The notes beneath the pieces are model-generated. The model was not told the DNA's origin, made no database searches, and saw nothing but the letters and a program-made list of their open reading frames with translations. 7,152 nucleotides of DNA from Betaproteobacteria bacterium UBA6910 (GTDB lineage: Bacteria; Pseudomonadota; Gammaproteobacteria; Burkholderiales; UBA6910), in contig DKBC01000110.1 in assembly GCA_002451065.1 (NCBI GenBank), forward strand, positions 1 through 7,152, written 5' to 3'. Positions within the stretch are counted from its first letter, which is position 1; the number at the start of each line of letters is the position of its first letter. Made by a program: the position numbers and the translations under genes. Positions 1 through 4,994 of the stretch are shown one piece after another.

Positions 1-699
1 CCCAACTGCCGCGCCTACGACCCGTGCTTCGGCTACGAGCTGGCGGTGATCCTGCAGGATGGCACCCGCCGCATGCTGGAGCGGCAGGAGGATCTTTTTT
101 ATTACGTCACCCTCATGAACGAGAACTACGCCCACCCGCCCTTGCCGGCCGGGGCCGAGACCGGCATTCTGCGCGGCATGTATCCGCTTCTGGATCGGCC
201 GGGCGCCGTGGTGCAACTGCTTGGCGCGGGTACCCTGGTGCGGGAGGCGCTCGCCGCCGCGGAGCTCCTGGAGCGCGACTTCGGGATCCGGGCGAACGTC
301 TGGAGCGTCACCAGCTTCACCGAATTGCAGCGGGACGGAATGGCCTGCGAGCGCTGGAATCGGCTGCACCCGGACGACGCGCCGCGCCTTTCCTGGGTGG
401 AGCAGTGCCTCATCAGCTCTGCGGGTCCGGTGATCGCCGTGAGTGACTACGTGCGGGCGCTGCCGGAATTGATCCGGGCCTGGGTGCCGCGAGGCTACAC
501 CGTGCTCGGCACCGATGGCTTCGGCCGCAGCGACACCCGGGAGCGGCTGCGGGACTTTTTCGAGGTGGACCGGCGCCACATCGCGGTCGCCGCCCTCTAC
601 GCGCTGCGGGAAAAGGCCGGGGTGGAGCCCTCGGCGCTGCGGGATGCCATTGAGCGCTACGGCATTGCCGCTGACCGACCGGAGCCCTGGTCCGTCTAG
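1..699 (+). CDS. aceE: Pyruvate dehydrogenase E1 component, homodimeric type (C-terminal part)
   Basis: This is the 3' end of a gene that enters the window in frame at base 1 and stops at TAG 697-699; 232 codons of a protein that is usually about 890 residues. The product is the thiamine-diphosphate E1 subunit of the cytoplasmic pyruvate dehydrogenase complex. It decarboxylates pyruvate and acetylates the lipoyl groups of E2. The visible part is the C-terminal transketolase-like domain and matches my memory of E. coli AceE along its length: YYVTLMNENY (fragment residues 34-43), SVTSFTEL (102-109), and the hallmark GTDGFGRSDTRE (170-181) followed by a short helical end. The thiamine-binding motifs would lie upstream of the window. 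No aceF (E2) follows, although aceE and aceF are usually adjacent; the next gene on this strand is an unrelated envelope protein 271 bases on. Family assignment is very secure. Confidence 0.96.
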   Translation, partial: PNCRAYDPCFGYELAVILQDGTRRMLERQEDLFYYVTLMNENYAHPPLPAGAETGILRGMYPLLDRPGAVVQLLGAGTLVREALAAAELLERDFGIRANVWSVTSFTELQRDGMACERWNRLHPDDAPRLSWVEQCLISSAGPVIAVSDYVRALPELIRAWVPRGYTVLGTDGFGRSDTRERLRDFFEVDRRHIAVAALYALREKAGVEPSALRDAIERYGIAADRPEPWSV

Positions 700-970
700 G
701 ACGGCCGAGTTCACGGGTCAAAGCAAGCATGGCGCTGGCTGGGTGCCACCTCGACGCTTCCAACGCCGAAATGCTTATTGGCTCGAAGGCCGCGACCCGG
801 CGGCGGGATGGGCGCCGAAAGAGCCGAAAGTGATCTGAGTCCCCGGGGCTGTTTTGCGGCGAATGCGCGCCGCCGTTGATCCTTTCCGGGCGGATTATTT
901 CTGCCGGGCAAAACGCCGCGCCCATGCCATGGTCTACAGTTGATACAGGATGCCCAGTTCCGGAGGTCCG
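700..970. other. Intergenic spacer between aceE and the FecR/DUF6600 gene
   Basis: I see no convincing gene in these 271 bases. They contain one short GC-rich inverted repeat, 6-base arms at 856-861 and 868-873 around a 6-base loop, but no T-run follows on either strand, so it is not a typical intrinsic terminator. An A/T-richer patch lies at 893-900. I could not find a -35/-10 pair with acceptable spacing, so the promoter of the downstream gene is not identified. Confidence 0.4.
962..966 (+). promoter_or_regulatory. Ribosome binding site choosing the start at 971
   Basis: GGAGG lies 4 bases before ATG 971, a slightly tight but workable spacing. The frame could also begin at ATG 950, but that start has no comparable purine-rich site, and the signal peptide begins naturally at 971 (MLPRT then a hydrophobic stretch). 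The start at 971 is therefore preferred. Confidence 0.7.
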
Positions 971-2770
971 ATGTTGCCCCGAACCATTTTCCTCTCGGGG
1001 GTTTTTCTCCTGCAAATCCTGACCTTGTCCCAGGCCGTGGCGGCGCTCGAAACGGAGCTCCCCCGGGTCGGGCGGGTGAGCGTGGTGGAGGGAAATGCCC
1101 GGATCAGCTACGGCGAGGGTGCCGAATCCTGGGACGCGGCGGCAATCAACTTTCCTGTGGCAGCCGGGGCGCGGGTTTTCGTCGATCCCTCGGCCCGGAT
1201 CGAGCTCCGCTTCGGCCCCAGCGCCGTGCGCCTGAACGGGCAGGCCCAGCTCGACGTGGTCGCCCTGGAGGAGCGTCTGGCGCAGTTCGGCCTGGACGAG
1301 GGCGCGATGAACCTTGCGCTCCGGGATGTCTACCCCGACGAGCGGTTCGAGATAGCCACGCCCTGGGCAACGATCACGATCCGCGCTCCGGGAAGTTACC
1401 GCGTCGATGCCGATCCCGCTGCCGAGTCCACCCGGATTTCGGTACGCGCGGGCGAGGCGCTCGTGACCTCCGACGCGGGCGAGAATCTGGTCAAATCGGG
1501 GCGGATTGTCTCGATTTCCAGTGCAGGACTCGTCGAATACGAAGGAACCGCGGCCTACGATCTCGACGACTTCGACCGCTGGAGCCATGCCCGGGAAGCG
1601 GTGGCCCCGGAAACCTATTCGGGCAATGTCCCCGAGGAAGTGACGGGTTACGAGGAGCTGGACCAGCACGGGACCTGGTCCACCTATTCGGGCTATGGGT
1701 CGGTGTGGACGCCGGGCGGCGCCTACGACTGGTGGGCACCTTATAGCTACGGGCAATGGGCCTGGGTGCCCTCCTGGGGCTGGACCTGGGTGGATCAGGC
1801 TCCCTGGGCGTTTGCCACCTTCCGCTTCGGGCGCTGGGTGTATCTCGACAATCGCTGGTGGTGGGCGCCGGGCACGCTTTGGCCGCGCCCGCCGCTTGCC
1901 GCGTACGTGCCTTTTCAGCCGGGACAGATCATCTTCACGACGTCCTACTTCGTTCATGGCAAGCCCGCGCATCACTTCGTGCCCCTGAAGCCCCGGCACG
2001 TGGTCGCGGTGAAGCGGCCATGGCATCGCCACGGCTGGCGCAAGGCCGAGGGGCGCGTCGATCGTTTCCAGGGCGGACGATTCGATCGCCGGGCGCGGGG
2101 CACGCCGGCAGCCGCGACGCCTGGGGCTCGGGTAGCTGGTGCCGCCGAGACTGGGGCCACGACGTTTCGGGGAAACGGCTCAAGGCCTTCCGGACGGCCT
2201 GGCGGAAGAGGTTTTGAGAGAGGATCTGCCGCGCCCGTTTACCGAAGGGCGCGGCCTGCGGTGCCTGGCGCGGTTCCTCCCCCAAAGGACGCGAGCCTTG
2301 GAAGACCGGCCGGTTCGTTGGCGTCGGAGTCCGCTGCGCCAAGCCCACCCGCTGCCCGGTCTTTCCCGCGAGGGGTCAGGCGTGGACGTCCCGGCGCGGT
2401 TTCCTATCCGGGGTTGACGGGTTCCCGTGATTCCCGGCCCGTATCCGTGGGTCCGGGGAGTCCGGGCACAAGGACCGACGCCAGAGTGCCGGATCGACGC
2501 GCGTTGCGCTACGGCCGGAGCCGCGCGCGGGCCGGCGGCGGAAGAGACAGCGCCCAACCGCCGAATGCGGTGATTTTCCAGCGCCATGCCCGGCCCGGGA
2601 TCGCGGCGGGCGGAGGAGCCGCGCCGCGAGGCGAGGCACGCATCCAGCGGGGCGGCAGGGGGGGAGAAAGGGGCTGGCAGCGCAATCGGCGGTCCCAGGG
2701 TGTGTCGCCCGCCATCGTGAGCCCCAGGCGCCCGGCCACGGGATTTCGATCCGGCGGCATGCGCCGCTGA
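971..2770 (+). CDS. Exported FecR-domain / DUF6600 protein with arginine-rich disordered tail
   Basis: The protein has 599 residues from ATG 971. Residues 1-24 form a signal peptide (hydrophobic core about 6-19, likely cleavage after AVA 22-24), so it is exported to the periplasm or envelope. Residues about 32-190 resemble a FecR-like beta domain (GRVSVVEGNARISY near 34-47; TPWATITIRAPGSYRV near 130-144). The family hallmark follows: an aromatic block with GYEELDQHGTW (226-236), YGQWAWVP (260-267), WGWTWVDQAPW (269-279) and FGRWVYLDNRWWWAPG (286-301), as in DUF6600 / YXWGXW-type proteins. From about 362 to the end the chain is low in complexity, rich in Arg, Gly, Pro and Ala; I count 47 Arg and one Lys in 238 residues. 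There is no cytoplasmic anti-sigma segment, so it is not a classical FecR regulator. Its molecular function is unknown. It converges with the minus-strand genes downstream. Confidence 0.88.
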   Translation: MLPRTIFLSGVFLLQILTLSQAVAALETELPRVGRVSVVEGNARISYGEGAESWDAAAINFPVAAGARVFVDPSARIELRFGPSAVRLNGQAQLDVVALEERLAQFGLDEGAMNLALRDVYPDERFEIATPWATITIRAPGSYRVDADPAAESTRISVRAGEALVTSDAGENLVKSGRIVSISSAGLVEYEGTAAYDLDDFDRWSHAREAVAPETYSGNVPEEVTGYEELDQHGTWSTYSGYGSVWTPGGAYDWWAPYSYGQWAWVPSWGWTWVDQAPWAFATFRFGRWVYLDNRWWWAPGTLWPRPPLAAYVPFQPGQIIFTTSYFVHGKPAHHFVPLKPRHVVAVKRPWHRHGWRKAEGRVDRFQGGRFDRRARGTPAAATPGARVAGAAETGATTFRGNGSRPSGRPGGRGFERGSAAPVYRRARPAVPGAVPPPKDASLGRPAGSLASESAAPSPPAARSFPRGVRRGRPGAVSYPGLTGSRDSRPVSVGPGSPGTRTDARVPDRRALRYGRSRARAGGGRDSAQPPNAVIFQRHARPGIAAGGGAAPRGEARIQRGGRGGERGWQRNRRSQGVSPAIVSPRRPATGFRSGGMRR

Positions 2771-2810
2771 AGCAAGAAAGACCGTTTATCGGCGCCGCGC
2801 GGCGGAGACG

Positions 2811-2831
2811 CGGGTAACAACACGTTGCCCG
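2811..2831. terminator. Possible stem-loop terminator between convergent genes
   Basis: CGGGTAAC and GTTGCCCG pair over 8 positions (one G-U) around a 5-base loop, 40 bases after the stop of the DUF6600 gene and in the spacer between two converging genes. No real T-run follows, only CTTTGG on the plus strand, so an intrinsic terminator is only possible. GGTAAC can also pair with GTTACC further on, which gives a competing fold. The rest of 2771-3001 shows no gene. Confidence 0.3.
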
Positions 2832-3001
2832 CTTTGGAGTTCCGGTTACCGTCGAAAGACTCGCCCAGAAATCTCGATCTGACCCAGGGTGGTCCGGACC
2901 AGCGAGGACCCGGTTCCGATCCTGGACCTGCGACGACGTTGGCTTCCTCTCCGCCGGAACTATTCCGCTACCGTCTTTGCGCAGAGGGGCTGTAGAAAGG
3001 G

Positions 3002-3475
3002 TCAGGCAATCCGCAGCTGCGCCAGTGACGCAATCGCCTTTCCTCCACTCACGTCCGGAGTGATGCACAACTCGAGGACAGTGACCCCCGTCAGCTCGAC
3101 CCGATGGTCTTCCGTCTCCCGAGTTGCGCCTTGGGGACTGAAGTTCCACTGCTGGCGCGCGATGTCCCGGAACGACTGCCCGCGATCCGCCGACCAGCGC
3201 AAGACATATTCTTGCGTGCGCTCAGCGCCGGTCTCCTCGAAGTCCAGCAAAATTCGCCGCAGCCGCTGCGGATGGGAGAAAAGCAGGCGGATCGTCTGCT
3301 TTCCAGGCCCCGCGGCACGCCACCCCGGGGCCCCTCCGGGCAGCAATGCGTACTCGATGGGATGAGCGGCGTCTTCGGAGGTGATTTCCACCTCCGCGAG
3401 GCCCTCCACGTCCAGCCACTCCTGGCCGGGCGATGTCATTTCCTGCTGAACTGGCGCGATGACTCGCTTGCGCAT
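3002..3475 (-). CDS. Conserved hypothetical protein, discoidin-like (F5/8 type C-like) beta domain
   Basis: The protein has 157 residues, read from ATG 3475 to TGA at 3004-3002. The frame stays open upstream to 3628, but GGAGG at 3487-3483 lies 7 bases before ATG 3475 and the conserved-looking protein begins there with MRKRVIAPVQQE. There is no signal peptide or membrane segment, so it is probably cytoplasmic. The first 65 residues contain an acidic stretch (EITSEDAAHPIE, 30-41). Residues 62-157 alternate hydrophobic strands in a pattern like galactose-binding/discoidin folds: RLRRILLDFEE (71-81), QEYVLRWSADRGQSFRDIARQQW (89-110, broken by a tight turn), then VTVLELCITPD (131-141) and a closing ASLAQLRIA (149-157). 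I recall similar unnamed or 'carbohydrate-binding' proteins in proteobacteria, but no ligand is established. It lies 282 bases downstream of the phosphoesterase on the same strand. Confidence 0.75.
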   Translation of the reverse strand: MRKRVIAPVQQEMTSPGQEWLDVEGLAEVEITSEDAAHPIEYALLPGGAPGWRAAGPGKQTIRLLFSHPQRLRRILLDFEETGAERTQEYVLRWSADRGQSFRDIARQQWNFSPQGATRETEDHRVELTGVTVLELCITPDVSGGKAIASLAQLRIA

Positions 3476-3757
3476 GTGCGTGCCTCCGATTTGGAACCTG
3501 GGGAAACTACCGGCCGCCCGATTGGAAGCCCAACCCATATCTCGGGTGCCAAAAGACCCACGAAGGGGATCGAAGAGAGTCAGCGTACCCCCAAGCAATC
3601 GATTTCTCAAGGCGCCGCCTGACGTCATGGGGCGCTACCCCGCACGATATTGTTCGTTATCCGTGCACTCGGTGCGCCGCGTCGCAGGTGACGCGCTGGC
3701 GCGTCTTGGTGATGTTGGCGGCGTTATCGGACGCGCCTTCGGCGAGCGCGCCTGGCT
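3476..3757. other. Spacer between two minus-strand genes, with an inverted repeat
   Basis: These 282 bases hold no gene I can support. An open plus-strand frame crosses them (3459-3833), but its translation resembles nothing and runs antisense into both neighbours. Visible elements are a palindrome TGACGTCA at 3620-3627, a near-perfect inverted repeat GACGCGC-TG-GCGCGTC at 3690-3705, and a small A/T-rich island at 3646-3661. The gap is long enough for the downstream minus-strand gene to have its own promoter, though I cannot assign one. Confidence 0.4.
3483..3487 (-). promoter_or_regulatory. Ribosome binding site fixing the start at 3475
   Basis: On the minus strand this reads GGAGG, 7 bases before ATG 3475. 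It argues against the longer 208-residue reading from 3628, whose extra 51 residues look like no domain I know. Confidence 0.75.
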
Positions 3758-3771
3758 TTACCGCCAGACGC
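3748..3771 (-). terminator. Stem-loop spanning the phosphoesterase stop codon
   Basis: The arms 3748-3756 and 3763-3771 pair at 8 of 9 positions around a 6-base loop that contains most of the TAA stop (3760-3758). No T-run follows on the minus strand, so this may be only a weak or Rho-assisted 3' end, or chance in GC-rich DNA. Confidence 0.25.
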
Positions 3772-4606
3772 CGCTGATCGGTGCGGCCTTCTCGTCGCGC
3801 CGCCCGAGACCACGGAGCCCCATTCCCAACTGAATGGTTCGCAGCAGGCTGTAGTGATCGTAGCGTTTGGCGCTGACCGCACCGGGCGCGACCGAATCTC
3901 CGATGAGCAGCGTCAACACCCGGTTGTCCTTACGCGTCGAGCCCTCGTCGAAGGTCACCACCAGGAGCAGGTCCTTCATGAACCTTGGATCGGCGATGCG
4001 CGGGCCGAAGGCCTCCGCCATCCAGGTGTCCGCGTGTCCGACGCCGGAATCGTGTCCGCCGCTGACCAGGTCCGGGACGTAAAGCGAGAACGCCGGCAGC
4101 TTGCCCGCGGCAGCGTCCTGGTCCAGGGCGGATGCATTCTTGATCCGCGCGCACAGGGCGGGATCCTCCTGCACACTGCGAAAGCTCAGGAAGGGAACGT
4201 GCTTGCGCACGTATTGGCCGGAGGTCTCACCCAGAAAGCAGTTGCCGGGATATCCCTCCGCGTACACGGCCCAGGACTTTCCGACCTCGTCGAGCAAGTC
4301 GCCGAGGTGACGCGCGTCGAGGTTGACGGGCTTGTTGCTCCTCACGCCCAGCGTGTCGCCCGCGATGAGGGCGATGTAGTTGGGCTGGGAGGGGTGGGCC
4401 ACGGCGTGGTAGTCGGTCAGCAATGCGCCCTTCCCGGCGAGGGCGGAGAAAAACGGGCGCTTGATCGCTTCATCGAAGTCGGTGTTCTCAAAAATCACCA
4501 ACATGACCTTGCTCAAGGGTGGCGGTCCCGGAGCCCGAGTGTCCGCCCCGTACGCCGGCCAGGCAAGCAGCAGGATGATGATGGCAAGCACCGGGCGATC
4601 GATCAT
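3758..4606 (-). CDS. Exported phosphoesterase of the alkaline phosphatase superfamily (PF04185, AcpA/PlcC-like)
   Basis: The protein has 282 residues from ATG 4606 to TAA at 3760-3758. Residues 1-20 form a signal peptide (hydrophobic 6-16, cleavage near AYG/A 18-21), so it acts outside the cytoplasm. The family includes acid phosphatases such as Francisella AcpA and phosphatidylcholine-specific phospholipases C. Family motifs appear in order: VMLVIFENTDF (34-44), with the Glu40-Asn41 metal pair; HPSQPNYIAL (71-80), where the family places the nucleophile, here probably Ser73; VPDLVSGGHD (177-186); TFDEG (218-222), with the Asp-Glu metal pair; and DHYSLLRTIQ (250-259). It is short compared with the 400-500 residue acid phosphatases and appears to be a minimal catalytic domain. 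The likely reaction is metal-dependent hydrolysis of phosphate monoesters or diesters; the substrate cannot be read from the sequence. No clear Shine-Dalgarno precedes ATG 4606, but the signal peptide supports this start. Confidence 0.9.
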   Translation of the reverse strand: MIDRPVLAIIILLLAWPAYGADTRAPGPPPLSKVMLVIFENTDFDEAIKRPFFSALAGKGALLTDYHAVAHPSQPNYIALIAGDTLGVRSNKPVNLDARHLGDLLDEVGKSWAVYAEGYPGNCFLGETSGQYVRKHVPFLSFRSVQEDPALCARIKNASALDQDAAAGKLPAFSLYVPDLVSGGHDSGVGHADTWMAEAFGPRIADPRFMKDLLLVVTFDEGSTRKDNRVLTLLIGDSVAPGAVSAKRYDHYSLLRTIQLGMGLRGLGRRDEKAAPISGVWR

Positions 4607-4618
4607 GAGGTCGTTTGA

Positions 4619-4647
4619 ATTCTTTGACGCTAGGTAAACGGGTTCAA
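4619..4647 (-). promoter_or_regulatory. Weak sigma70-like promoter candidate for the phosphoesterase
   Basis: On the minus strand TTGAAC (4647-4642) and AAGAAT (4624-4619) each match the sigma70 consensus at 4 of 6 positions with a 17-base spacer. The -10 box ends only 12 bases before ATG 4606, which would leave a leader of about 5 bases. That fits the lack of a Shine-Dalgarno, but could equally mean the match is chance. Confidence 0.22.
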
Positions 4648-4652
4648 CGGGT
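4637..4652. repeat. Tandem AACGGGT direct repeat
   Basis: AACGGGT occurs at 4637-4643 and again at 4646-4652, two bases apart. The pair overlaps the candidate -35 box of the phosphoesterase, the position expected for a regulator binding two direct half-sites. It does not match the Pho box half-site CTGTCAT. Confidence 0.4.
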
Positions 4653-4688
4653 GGGCGACAGAACGCCCGTGCGTAGGACCGGGGATCC

Positions 4689-4708
4689 TCCGTGAGGGTT
4701 CCGTGAGG
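4689..4708. repeat. TCCGTGAGG direct repeat with 11-base period
   Basis: TCCGTGAGG is present at 4689-4697 and 4700-4708, in step with about one helical turn. GATCC-rich sequence flanks the pair on both sides (GATCCTCC at 4684-4691; GGAGGGGATC at 4707-4716) as an imperfect inverted arrangement. No known operator was recognised. Confidence 0.4.
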
Positions 4709-4787
4709 AGGGGATCGGCATCGCGAGAGGCGCGGCTTGGCGGGAACAACGGGCTCGGACCGTCGGCGGCGGGATAGAGCCGGCGCC

Positions 4788-4814
4788 GGGGAGCAGAGAA
4801 TTCGCGGGCTCCCC
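4788..4814. repeat. Perfect 7-base inverted repeat just before the candidate promoter
   Basis: GGGGAGC at 4788-4794 and GCTCCCC at 4808-4814 are perfect complements around a 13-base spacer. The right arm ends one base before the candidate -35 box, which places the repeat's centre about 50 bases before the expected transcription start, a usual site for an activator. A short TTT follows, but no plus-strand gene lies upstream to be terminated. Confidence 0.4.
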
Positions 4815-4815
4815 T

Positions 4816-4844
4816 TTGGCTTGGACCCGAGAGGACCTTATCAT
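4816..4844 (+). promoter_or_regulatory. Sigma70-like promoter candidate for the PLP enzyme
   Basis: TTGGCT (4816-4821) matches the -35 consensus at 4 of 6 positions and TATCAT (4839-4844) matches the -10 at 5 of 6, with the ideal 17-base spacer. The transcription start would be near 4851, giving a leader of about 144 bases that contains two small perfect hairpins. It is the best promoter match I found in the window. Confidence 0.4.
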
Positions 4845-4980
4845 CCCTCGGAGCGCTGCGGCGCTGGGGGACGATCAGGAGCGGCGGGACGGGGATTTGG
4901 CGACCACACCGGGTCCCCCCGTTCTGCGGGAACGGCTCACGAAACACCCCCGCGTTCATAAGCGAATCATGGCCAAGCGC

Positions 4981-4987
4981 AGGAGAG
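4981..4987 (+). promoter_or_regulatory. Ribosome binding site for the GTG start at 4995
   Basis: AGGAGAG lies 7 bases before GTG 4995. It supports the non-ATG start, which also places the conserved FPR...PTPLE opening at the usual distance from the N-terminus. Confidence 0.75.
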
Positions 4988-4994
4988 ACCTGTT

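Larger units (their letters stand above)
4607..4994. other. Divergent intergenic region with repeats and candidate promoters
   Basis: These 388 bases separate the minus-strand phosphoesterase from the plus-strand PLP enzyme and hold no gene I recognise. From left to right they contain a tandem 7-base repeat at 4637-4652, a small hairpin GGGCG/CGCCC at 4653-4668, a 9-base direct repeat at 4689-4708, a palindrome CCGGCGCCGG at 4780-4789, an inverted repeat at 4788-4814, a sigma70-like promoter at 4816-4844, and two leader hairpins (4852-4865 and 4919-4935). A nine-codon open frame at 4969-4998 overlaps the next gene's start. This is more structure than in the other spacers of the window and suggests a regulated divergent promoter region. 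Confidence 0.5.

Noticed and set aside
940..1746. 268-residue plus-strand frame overlapping the FecR/DUF6600 gene
   Set aside because: It is rich in Arg and Gly with no family motif, while the overlapping frame encodes a signal peptide, a FecR-like domain and the DUF6600 aromatic block.
413..2032. 539-residue open frame on the minus strand across the end of aceE and most of the FecR/DUF6600 gene
   Set aside because: It is antisense to two well-supported genes and its translation has no recognisable domain. Long antisense frames are common in DNA with high third-position G/C.
2890..2901. 12-base perfect palindrome TGGTCCGGACCA in the convergent spacer
   Set aside because: One or two palindromes of this size are expected by chance in a window this long. 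It has no T-run and no link to a promoter.
3650..3730. Integron attC-like site, prompted by CGTTATC at 3655-3661 and 3722-3728
   Set aside because: The two copies are direct rather than inverted, and the bases after GTT do not fit the GTTRRRY core. No integrase or cassette is present.
3459..3833. 124-residue plus-strand frame crossing the spacer between the two minus-strand genes
   Set aside because: It has no recognisable motif, overlaps both neighbours antisense, and has no ribosome binding site I can identify.
3854..4618. 254-residue plus-strand frame opposite the phosphoesterase
   Set aside because: The minus strand carries ordered phosphoesterase motifs and a signal peptide; the plus-strand product resembles nothing and is an antisense shadow.
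4637..4652. Pho box upstream of the phosphoesterase
   Set aside because: The repeat is AACGGGT with a 9-base period. A Pho box has CTGTCAT-like half-sites with an 11-base period.
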